Source of the DNA: Harmothoe impar
Taxonomy: Eukaryota > Annelida > Polychaeta > Phyllodocida > Polynoidae
Assembly: GCA_947462335.1 (NCBI GenBank)
Contig: OX381708.1
Location: 9,672,001-9,736,000 of the forward strand
Reading direction: 5' to 3'
Length of the DNA: 64,000 nucleotides
The notes under the pieces are model-generated. The model saw only the letters and a program-made list of their open reading frames with translations. It was not told the origin of the DNA and did not search any database. The first letter of the stretch is position 1. Every line of letters begins with the position of its first letter. The position numbers and the translations under genes were made by a program. This document shows positions 55,669-64,000 of the stretch, one piece after another.

Positions 55669-55870
55669 CGGGCGGAAACCGGTCCTGATGAAAATACCAA
55701 AGAAACCTCTGCACCAGAAATTGCATGATAAGAGCCAAGGAATCCTAAAGTAACAAAGGATACAGATCTAATGAACATTAGATGATTATGATTTGTGATG
55801 AATAAAAAAAAGAAAAAGAAAAGTGCTGAACCTGAGCAGGAACCAGAACCAGAAGCTCAGTCTCAGTGAA
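55669..55870 (+). promoter_or_regulatory. 3' UTR with poly(A) signal and in-frame coding-like remnant
   Basis: AATAAA lies at 55801-55806. In the frame of the last exon, the text after the stop still looks like the tail: 55669-55725 reads R-A-E-T-G-P-D-E-N-T-K-E-T, then stops. From 55801 it reads K-K-K-K-S-A-E-P-E-Q-E-P-E-P-E-A-Q-S-Q before a TGA at 55867-55869. This suggests a once-longer tail. The poly(A) site itself is not mapped. Confidence 0.5.
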
Positions 55871-57240
55871 ACTGTGCCGGACACAGGCAATAGCCGGCTA
55901 TAACAGGTGACAGCTAACCAGAACTCCCTTGCCAGCGTGGGAGACAGAGTTGTATTGATATTTAACGTTGTGTTATACTGAGATGCATGATGTATTTGTC
56001 ACTTATTTTATATCCGATTTGTGAAGATTCTCACAAATTAGTGACATAAACTATTGTTGTAATTTAATAGATAGGTATCCAATCTACGGGCCTGGTTGGT
56101 GTTGTGTTGCATTTAGGAGAAATATGAAGTTAAACTCTACCCAAGGACCCTCGCCCCCTCTCCCTTATACTATGGGAACCGCTGCACACAGGCAGTGACT
56201 AAAACCCACTCACCTGTCCCTAACCCCCCTCCCCCGGCCATGCCACCCGGGGTACGGTGGAGGGGTAGATGCCACGGGAGCCCGGCTTTCATGGAGGGTG
56301 AGGGAGGGGGGGGGGGGGGGGGCGTCGCGCTATACAGCTATGTTATATGTGAAAACTGTGTGTGCCCTAAGGTAGCCGTGGACCATACCTGTATGAGTCA
56401 ATATTTGGGTCTTCAGAGAGGCTGGGAAGTACTTTCATGTTTATAAAAAAAAAGAAAAAAAAAAGAAGAAAAAAGTGACCTACCGACTCTACATTTTTTT
56501 GCCATGTTACCTGAAACAAACCTCTTTTTTTTGGCCTAAACCCAATGAGGTTGAAGTTTGATTGTATTTATTGAGGAACATCCCCTGTTAGGGAATATCA
56601 ATATTCTTACAATTTGTCATCATCATATAAATTTACACTTACAATTAACAATGTCCTCTATAAATTTATTTAAAATCCCCCTGGTCATTGCTTTCCATGT
56701 GAGTAGGCCTTACACTGAAAATCCATGGAGTGAAAGGGTTAGTCAGTACAGACTATCATAGGTTCATATATGTGTGTTAATGACAAAGTTATATTCAAAA
56801 ATGACTGAGGGGTCAGTCAGTAGTGGCTAACCTAGGTTCATCATTTGTGTGAACCTTAGTTGTTGTATCTGTATACCACTAGTTGGTGCCACCTGTAAGA
56901 TACTATGATGACCACTCAGTGGCTCCACCTAGAAATTAAAAGACTAAGGTGGGTTGTTCAGTCCTGACCAACCTGACAATAATAACCCACCTAGGTTGGT
57001 CGTATAGGGAGCCGAAACAATACTAACTAGGTTAGGTACTAGTGACTGAGAGATTGGTCATATAGAGAGCCTAGGAATATCAGTGTATTATTATTGCTCA
57101 TGAGACAAATGCATGGAATTCTAAATGTTGGCCACTGAGGTCACTGCCATGCTAGCGGAAAGACTGTTTATACAAATGTACAAGGAACTTTCAAAGAGCT
57201 AAACTGGACTATTTCTCTGAGAGTTAGTCACTGTGTAACA
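55871..57240. other. Intergenic region after the polycystin gene
   Basis: No gene recognised. 56280-56325 has a G-rich run; 56435-56536 ends in a GGCC-type TE terminus (CCTGAAACAAACCTC... TTTTTTTTGGCC). Confidence 0.45.
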
Positions 57241-57252
57241 TAGTTGTAAATA

Positions 57253-57447
57253 TTGACAGTGACACAAAATATAGATGATGGAAGAATTTCCGACTATCTC
57301 CAAGGGTTAGCCAGAGAAGCCTGTAGAGAGGCCAAACAGGGCTACTTTCAGGAAAAGTTTAACAATAACAAGAAGGAGCCAAAAGACTATTGGAAAGGAA
57401 TGATCATTAAAAGGTTTAAACTCAGTCATTATGGTTTTAGCTTTTAA
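57253..57447 (+). pseudogene. Possible LINE reverse-transcriptase linker relic
   Basis: A short open frame reads AREACREAKQGYFQEKFNNN then K-K-E-P-K-D-Y-W-K. The A-K-x-x-Y-F-x-x-K-x-x-x-N-K-x-x-P-K-x-x-W-K pattern is what LINE ORF2 proteins show between endonuclease and RT domains. No RT motif follows. Low certainty. Confidence 0.35.
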
Positions 57448-58194
57448 TGTTTGTGTGGATGAACATGAGGAAACAGAAGACACAGAACAGTTGAGTAATC
57501 AAGTTCAAGTTCAATAGATTTTATTGCGTCCAAATCACTACCAGCTGACTACATGTTTTTCAAGTGCAATAGCGGGTCGACAGCCCTCAGGGATATACCT
57601 GATCAGCCGATAACTCGTTGTTATCAGAAAATATATACTTTCAGATGTCGCTGAAATTCATCATGATGTTAATACAATTGACACAGTTTAATTAATAAAT
57701 CCAATCATGCAAGTGTTTGCGTTCCCAAACATTCATAGAGGGGGGTAGCAGGCTTGACGTCAAATGACAAATCAAACTTTTGATAAGACATTCTCATGAA
57801 ATAAAAGAGAGCTGGCCTTCATCTTGGCTTGGTGTCGTTGTATCATTGGGTCAGTTATCATAATAGCAGAGTCTATACTTTGTACAACTCAGTGTTTCAG
57901 TCAGCCAGCATTGCTGATTAAAGTACATAGTCCTATATAAACACGCATAATATACATACTAATACAATAGTTCAGAATCAATTACCAATCCTGAATTCCC
58001 CTACACGTAATCAGTGGTTTTAACACAGTGACTGATCCATGCATAATGACAATAAACCCCATCTGTTCGCAAGAGCTAAGCTTTTACATTTTCACCGGTT
58101 TTGCCACCCTGAGGATGGCGTTTAAAGAACCATTCAGATGGCCTATGTACTCATAAGCCCGGACTCCACTAGGGCGGCACAGCTACCTGCGAAA
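57448..58194. other. Intergenic, no feature recognised
   Basis: No gene signal. CAAGTTCAATAGATTTTATT at ~57510 resembles the block at 58563-58600. Confidence 0.35.
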
Positions 58195-58219
58195 CGAGGC
58201 GATCGTTTTTTATGTATTG

Positions 58220-58365
58220 ATTTTCACATTCTGCTTCATTTCGCCTCACTTCGCTTCATTTCGCGGCAGTGTCGCCCTAGTTATCACCAGGAACAGAGCG
58301 ACAATCAGGGCGACACTGCCGCGAAATGAAGCGAAATGAGGCGAAATGAAGCAGATACAGGTTAA
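58220..58365. repeat. Palindrome of CTTCATTTCGCC motifs
   Basis: CTGCTTCATTTCGCCTCACT ... TTCATTTCGCGGCAGTGTCGCC pairs with GGCGACACTGCCGCGAAATG ... AAATGAAGCAG. Arms ~52 bp. Confidence 0.8.
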
Positions 58366-58532
58366 ATGAATTTCATAGCATGGCTGGTGGTATTGACTTT
58401 GACAAGCAGCCTTAGTTCCGCTCCTTGGGACTTTACCGGGGGGAGGGAGGATGGTCGGGTGTGGAGATGATGGTGATAAACTATTAAAGGGATGAGCAGG
58501 GTAAATATCCTTTGATACAAACGTGAGACTAC

Positions 58533-58920
58533 CGTAAAACTTCGCGTAGTAGCCGCGGCTAGTCAATTCAATTCAAATTTATCAAGAGTTTGCTCAGAGG
58601 ACATATAAGAATGTATTGAAAATCCTTGTATTAAAGTACAACAAAAATATTACGATACACAAACATCTTCTATTAGCTTTGATATAGCAAAAGCATTTAA
58701 CAATTCTTTGGTAATATTGCCTAGGGGGCTAGTATGCAAGTAAGGAAGTGCGGCTTATAGGATCGGCCCAGGGTCAGGGTGCGGCTTATACGAGAGATTT
58801 TGCTACTACGGTACCGTATTAAAGGCACCATAACCAGATCACTAGTGTGGCTTATAGGATCAGCCCAAAGTTTGGGTGCGGATAATACGTGAGCTAGGCT
58901 TATACGCTAGGTTTACCGTA
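58533..58920. mobile_element. TACCGTAAAACTTCG element split by another repeat
   Basis: Left end 58533-58562, right part 58728-58920 (ACTACGGTACCG, TATAGGATCAGCCC, GCTAGGTTTACCGTA). 58563-58727 (CAATTCAATTCAAATTTATC, TTTGCTCAGAG) is an insert whose text recurs at 63940-63963. Confidence 0.6.
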
Positions 58921-58994
58921 ATGTTATGATATTGTTTCCTTATTCAGAGTAACTGACATCAAAAGTTACAGCTAATTATCAATATTTCAGATAG

Positions 58995-59176
58995 TATAAT
59001 GTGAAAGTACTTTATTTCGATGGGTATATATTTTCACGATTTTCACGAAATTTCCGGAAATCTCCGGAAAATTGCGATTTTTATATGCTTAAGTATGGAA
59101 TATGCTGTATCGAAAATGCCAATTTCCACTCTTCTGTGAAAATTTACACCGTGCAAATAAGCACTTTCACAGTATA
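58995..59176. mobile_element. TGTGAAAGTACTTTATTTCG element
   Basis: AATGTGAAAGTACTTTATTT ... AATAAGCACTTTCACAGT, inverted ends, ~180 bp. Relative of 50481-50649. Confidence 0.65.
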
Positions 59177-59783
59177 TATATGTATAGTCTTCCCAATATC
59201 TGTACATGTACTTTGATCTCTCTTGAGTGAACTGATAAATGACAACCATTAAATTATTTTTATAAAGAATAAGGCATATACTAGGACCTGAAAATATATT
59301 TATATATGCTCAAATCCCGAAGTATTGGCATGGTAAAAATACATTCTACCAATCTCAAACAGGTTTCATGTTGAATCACTTATGATTTTATAACTATTGC
59401 ATACATCTTTGACCCTCTCACCACCAGCAAGCCACTATAGCGGCCAGAGCAACAAATTCACAGAACTGAACAAGAAAATATTACTCAAAATTACAAATCC
59501 TAGTCGAAGAGCCCCATGTTTGGTATCATATTTAAGCTTATGCCACCCTCTTTCACATCCTACATTCTATTTGGGTTCACAAAGAATATTCAAGAAGTAA
59601 CTATGCTGAAACCTCATTTTAATTTTTGATATTCATAATTTTTTTTCAGATTTTGGGCAAAACTACAGAGAAATCTGGCAGTGGAATGAACCAAATTCCA
59701 AACTTACCTCAACCATTTGTATCCAGTGACATCTAAAGTTTAAGCAATGCTAAATCAACTTTAATTGTATGATTCATAACCTT
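59177..59783. other. Intergenic, no feature recognised
   Basis: AT-rich intergenic DNA with no gene or repeat I can name. Confidence 0.35.
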
Positions 59784-60114
59784 GGGCAGTGTTCATTCAT
59801 TAATCACAGGGTAAGTCGCGAAATCTCACGTGGAGGCGCGAACATTTTCTTTTACAATGCCCCCTCTAGAGTACATGAAATTGTCACCCCCCCTGAAGGC
59901 ACTGTGGATTTTCAACCCCCCAGGGGCGGATCCAGGGGGGGCGCAAGGGGCGCGCGCGCCCCCCCCCTATTTTTTTGGTAAATTTTAATTTAGATGGTTC
60001 AACACCCTCAATGCTGTAGGTATTGCGGCGCCCCCCCTTTCCCAAATTCCCGGATCCGCCCCTGCCCCCCCTACCAACCCACTACCCCTCTGTATTCAAT
60101 AAATGATCACTCCC
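59784..60114. mobile_element. GGGCAGTGTTCATTCATT MITE with nested hAT-like MITE
   Basis: Outer ends GGGCAGTGTTCATTCATTAA / TTCAATAAATGATCACTCCC. Nested 59931-60064: CAGGGGCGGATCCAGG ... CGGATCCGCCCCTG, a hAT-like terminus. Lies 56 bp from the MATE stop codon. Confidence 0.75.
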
Positions 60115-60170
60115 TTACTCTGATAACCATGTCCATTCTTTGTATTTTGTTTGAGTATCAATGACAATAG

Positions 60171-60415
60171 TTAAGAACTAATGAAATTAGGCGCGCTAAA
60201 GAGTTCTGTGGTATTGATCATTGTCATCATTGAGTTGTAGACTGGTGGCAAGTCTGTTACAGTGACAGTTTGTGTCACTAGGCGGATGATGAGTCCTGCT
60301 ATAAAAAGCAGTATGAAGAAGGCTATGGTCACCGCACGTTTTATGTACAGACTCCTGGGTATGTGAACCACATCTGTGACCAGTTCAGACACAGACAGTG
60401 AGCCTTGTAGGAGAG
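60171..60415 (-). CDS. MATE/SLC47-type transporter, last exon (C-terminal helix)
   Basis: Reading on the - strand from the acceptor TATTATAG, encodes LLQGSLSVSELVTDVVHIPR, then AVTIAFFILLFIAGLIIRLV and a short extracellular end to the TAA at 60173-60171. A hydrophilic linker followed by one extra hydrophobic helix is the C-terminal arrangement of animal MATE proteins (13th helix). The first two bases complete the codon left by the upstream exon. Confidence 0.8.
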
Positions 60416-60578
60416 CTATAATAAAGATAAATTCATGAACCAAGATCAGGCAAGAAAAGGTGTAAATGTGATTTTATGTCAAGGTCTGAAGACAATAAAT
60501 ATAGACTAAGAGTATGATAAAATAAATGGATGCATATAAACTATTCTGAAAATCAGGCAAGTACATCGGTTAGCTTTT

Positions 60579-61509
60579 GGCTCACTCTCACCAAATCAGT
60601 GCAACTAAAAAGTGGACGTGCATGATCGGTGGACGTACATGATCGGTGGATGTACATGATCGGCAGAGTACAAAATCCATCTTTTACCCCCTGCACTACG
60701 ATGTTTAACTCTCCCAACCATACCTACAGGCTGTAATGTATCTTTGGGGAGTTTATTAGAAAAAAACAACTCCCAAAATATTTATAGGGGCCGGAGGGGG
60801 GGGGGGCTCAATGTGTAACCGATCATGTACGTCACATGACGTACATGATCGGCTTGGAATGTCATGTAAAATTTCCTATTTACCCACTGCTTGACCTGTC
60901 TATGATTACACATATTTAGACCTACATATTTAGACCTACACCTCACTATGATTGATTTATGTTTTAAATATGGTCAGAAAAGGTAATTAAAGCAGTCAAT
61001 AAATAATGGCCGATCATGTACGTCACATGACGTACATGATCGGTGTTGAAATGTCATGTCAAATACTCTTACTAGACTCATCTACACATTTAAACCATTT
61101 GAAATACCAAGACAGACATTATATGTACACCTTGGTGAGGTTTATAAATGTTTTATTATGGTCAGAAAGAGTAGGGCAGTCAATAATCACCGATCATGTA
61201 CGTCACCGATCATGTACGTCACATAACGTACATGATCGGCATTGAAATGTCATGTAAAATACTCTTACTAGAATCATTTACACATTTAAACCATTTTAAA
61301 TACCAATACAGACATTATATGAACACCTTGGTACGGTTTATCTATGGTTTATCCTGGTCAGGGCAGTCAATAATCCCCGATCATGTACGTCACCGATCAT
61401 GTAAGTCACCGATCATGTACGTCATCGATCATGTACGGCCGCCGATCATGTACGGCCGCCGATCATGTACGGCCAAATAAAAGTTGCATTGATCTGGTGA
61501 GAGTGAGCC
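60579..61509. mobile_element. 931-bp TIR element with GATCATGTACGT arrays
   Basis: Ends GGCTCACTCTCACCAAATCA / TGATCTGGTGAGAGTGAGCC. TTTT at 60575-60578 and 61510-61513. Left arm has TGGACGTACATGATCGG repeats. Inside, CCGATCATGTACGTCACATG palindromes recur about every 185 bp (60826, 61009, 61190), and the right end has CCGATCATGTACGTCA/CGGCCG repeats. It sits in a MATE intron. Confidence 0.9.
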
Positions 61510-61513
61510 TTTT

Positions 61514-62525
61514 ACACATTTTATAAGTAAAATAACATAAATATTTTGTACTGTTTGAAATAAAGATTTAATGAGCATGAATCTAAAAATCTCCCATGGG
61601 CCATGATAAGTGGTCATGAGGAACCAAACAAACATGGCCACTGAATCAAGAGAACGTTATCGAAATATGCCAATTCGAACAACATCAATCCGATAGCTCA
61701 ATACTTTGTATAAACTCTATTAACTACGACCTGTACAAAATAATGATCTATGCAATTGTAAATGATGCATTAAACATATAATCAAAGGTATATGCTTTAA
61801 CTTGATATCATAAGTGACACGAATAGTACTGCACCAGCAACTTCATTTTTTAGTTAGTTAGCATAACAGCATGACCTAATGTGGTCTTATTTATTCATTT
61901 TGGATAGAAACAGGCGGACCAGTGTTGGCTGAGCTTTGGTCCTGAATGCCTCTCGGTCAGATGTTAGTCGACATGATGTATTCAGAGTATTCCTTAGATT
62001 TATGGCTCTATACAGAGGGCTTTTTTCTAAAGCCAATAGTTCTGGACGGGGGGTATACTAGCAAGCCAGCGTTTGTGGACCGGGTAACACGTCCACCTAC
62101 TACAGGCTGTTGGAATTTTAGACCAAGTTCTTCCGGAAAGTGACTTCCGTCATACAAGTATTTATGAATCAATAGCAGCAATTGCAGGTCATAACGTACA
62201 TATAGGTAATCAATGTCATCATCTATGTGATATTTGCGCTGGACATTTAAGCTTACACGTAAGCAACGATTCTGCATTAATTGCAGGCGGTTTCATATGG
62301 TCTAATTGCAGCTAGATTTTTATACTATATAACACGTAGAACTGTGACATTGAATTATATTCCCGAGGGCATTCGACCCAATATTGTACTTGAAAAATAT
62401 TTTGTCATTGGTTACCCATAAAAGGATACGTGAACTTCAACTTCAACTCAATTTAAACACTTCCCAGAACACATAAAGAAAATTCCTAAAAACTGAAAAT
62501 TTAAGAATTTACGCAAAACACCTAC
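61514..62525. other. MATE intron, no feature recognised
   Basis: The - strand open frame at 62008-62277 lacks any family resemblance. Nothing else stands out. Confidence 0.35.
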
Positions 62526-62595
62526 GTTTTTTGTCATCGTCCTTGGATTGTGTGGGAAGTGTGGAAAGTTCTGTCCCATTTGCCCTCTCCAATGC
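62526..62595 (-). CDS. MATE/SLC47-type transporter, linker exon
   Basis: 70 bp on the - strand after TTTTGCAG: ALERANGTELSTLPTQSKDD then D-K-K, donor GTAGGT. Hydrophilic cytoplasmic linker. Phase 0 in, 1 out, matching both neighbours; supported mainly by phase and position. Confidence 0.7.
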
Positions 62596-63541
62596 CTGCA
62601 AAATTAAAAATAGACATTGATACATTTTATAACCGAAGAAAAAACTTCAAGAGTATATATGGGCAATAGAACAGATAACGCTTCTTGATGAGTCTCAACA
62701 TAATTTCCAGGTCGAGACCATTCATATATTTTATCCCACTCGATGTGGGATTTGACTCAAATATCAAGGGATCAAATATCAGATCGATATTTGATGTTGT
62801 CAAGTGATATTTGATGTTGTCAAGCAGCTTTACTATGTTGTCAAGGTTGTAGAAACAGGGCGTCCTCATTGGTCTACAGCATGAATGAATGTTGCGTCAC
62901 AAAGTTTTACTACTTGTTATGGATTGGGGTGAAAAATCTCGATTGTTGGGGAAGTCCTCGCAAACCTAGGGTTACAAATGAGTTCTTAGGGGTAGTTTTA
63001 GCCATACTCTTCGATTCTCAAGTCTAATTGAAGCTATTTTCACTCTAAAAGGAGTAAATCGGCCATTTATCAGCTTTATCGGCGAGCGCCGACATCAACA
63101 ACTGCCGATTTCCCTTAGTTACATGACCGATTTCCGTTTCTAAGGGCTGCGTGTAAAGGGGCCCTGAAGGGGGCTTTGCAGCAGCCCTAGATATGCGCAT
63201 TATTTCATGGTTTAATGGTCTAATTCACTTTAAAATGTTCGGCTAAATTCTCAACCTTGACCCTTGTCCTCTTTTCTCGAGGGATAAAGATAGAATTAGT
63301 TTGTTGGTGTGTCCTCTCGTCCATATCTGGGCCCTTGGACGGCACCTCTCGGGTCCCCTGCCGGGCCTCTCAAGGTGCCCAGATATGGACTCGAGGACAC
63401 GCCAACAACCTAATTCTATCAATGTATTTGATTTAAGATGATATAGAATCAAACATATTCAAATTGCTCTAAATCTGATACCTTAAACAATTATTTGAAA
63501 CTAAATTGAGTTATCGTGTTTCAAAAGTCCAACCTACTTAC
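62596..63541. repeat. MATE intron with short repeats and a hairpin
   Basis: GATATTTGATGTTGTCAAG is repeated near 62785-62825. 63283-63420 is a hairpin: AGATAGAATTAGTTTGTTGG ... CCAACAACCTAATTCTAT, with CCATATCTGGGC / GCCCAGATATGG inside. Confidence 0.7.
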
Positions 63542-63772
63542 CTCCTTCTCAAGTTTATCCCAGTTAAATCCAAAGTTGATGACGAAGAAGTAAATCAAAG
63601 CGCAGAGAAAAAGAGCAACGAGGAATCCAAGCCAGACTCCTTTAATTCTGAGTGGAGTAAGGAGAGTGAGCGGGACAGCCAGAGGTATAGCCACAATGTA
63701 GTAGGCAATAAATATGATAATAGTAGCCCACTTCTGCTTTCCCGTCCCTCTTAAGATGCCACGACTCGTTAC
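63542..63772 (-). CDS. MATE/SLC47-type transporter exon, helices 11-12
   Basis: 77 codons on the - strand. V-T-S-R-G-I-L-R-G-T-G-K-Q-K followed by two hydrophobic helices (IIIFIAYYIVAIPLAVPLTL and VWLGFLVALFLCALIYFFV) and F-N-W-D-K. The G-x-L-R-G-x-G-x-Q-K then A-Y-Y-x-x-x-x-P-L motif is a MATE hallmark: proton-coupled export of organic cations across the plasma membrane. Donor GTAAGT. Upstream exons lie beyond the window. The gene is convergent with the polycystin gene. Confidence 0.88.
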
Positions 63773-64000
63773 CTTGCAGAAGTAAACAGTTTAGACAAAC
63801 AATTTGTTTTTTACTGGGGCTGCATTGGTGCATTATGCAACAGGCTCAGCATGATGCATGGATGCAGTTACTCCCAATCAATCAGTTTCAATTTTAAAAG
63901 TTTATCAGTCCAAACAAACAATCTACAATTAACACAGTTATCAAGAGTTTGCTCAGAGTTTGCTTATAGACAGCACCACGAAAGGGTGACTTTGTCATAA
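63773..64000. repeat. MATE intron with dispersed GCATGATGCATGGATGCAG repeat
   Basis: GCTGCATTGGTGCATTATGC and CAGCATGATGCATGGATGCA match the repeat at 1-60 and 24540-24720. TATCAAGAGTTTGCTCAGAG near 63940 matches 58580. Confidence 0.5.

Noticed and set aside
55234..55753. Lys/Arg/Ile-rich plus-strand and Leu/Ile-rich minus-strand frames in the last exon
   Set aside because: Shadows of the Q-E-N/Q-E-G repeat; the acidic frame is the one continuous with splice phase and the coiled coil.
62008..62277. Minus-strand 89-codon frame within the MATE gene
   Set aside because: Not transporter-like, and the flanking MATE exons join in phase without it.

Overview
This window is eukaryotic (metazoan) genomic DNA. 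It holds most of one very large, intron-rich gene on the + strand, the 3' end of a second gene on the - strand, and a dense load of small non-autonomous DNA transposons and minisatellites. The PKD/REJ/PLAT/polycystin architecture, short introns packed with MITEs, and minisatellites that straddle intron-exon junctions point to a marine invertebrate deuterostome. My best guess is amphioxus (Branchiostoma); this is inference, and nothing in the window proves the species.

Layout: (1) 252-55668 (+): a polycystin-1-like receptor-channel gene. I could chain 41 exons whose splice phases all agree, giving one open frame of about 3,603 codons plus stop; the 5' end lies upstream of the window. Order: about a dozen PKD (Ig-like) domains (exons at 252-13446, with one 3.76-kb exon), REJ module (end of the large exon to about 30837), a micro-exon with a furin-like basic site, GAIN/GPS with a degenerate cleavage motif, first transmembrane helix, PLAT domain, further transmembrane helices, polycystin extracellular (TOP) domain, S1-S6-like channel module with an unusual LGK pore motif, then a coiled-coil and acidic Q/E/N-repeat cytoplasmic tail. 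(2) 55669-60170: 3' UTR and a convergent intergenic region with repeats and a possible LINE relic. (3) 60171-63772 (-): the last three exons of a MATE/SLC47-type drug-proton antiporter, with hydrophilic linker and an extra C-terminal transmembrane helix.

The most striking pattern is that tandem repetition in the polycystin gene occurs exactly at exon boundaries. Three introns end in arrays of 15-17 tandem copies of their own 3' splice site plus exon start (40-, 57- and 41-bp units). A 2.5-kb, 22-bp minisatellite has a monomer encoding the same V-A-L-W-V as the exon end it follows. Another exon end with its donor is triplicated, and three further splice junctions have partial duplicates.

The introns are filled with MITEs of several recognisable types: TWA-duplicating (PIF/Harbinger-like) families starting GGCC or GGGAGTG; a family with GGCTGTGTCTCAC termini, 4-bp target duplications and subterminal tandem repeats; TTAA-flanked elements; CAGGGG-ended hAT-like elements; and perfect hairpins. 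Some touch splice sites directly. No CRISPR, rRNA, convincing tRNA or bacterial feature was seen.
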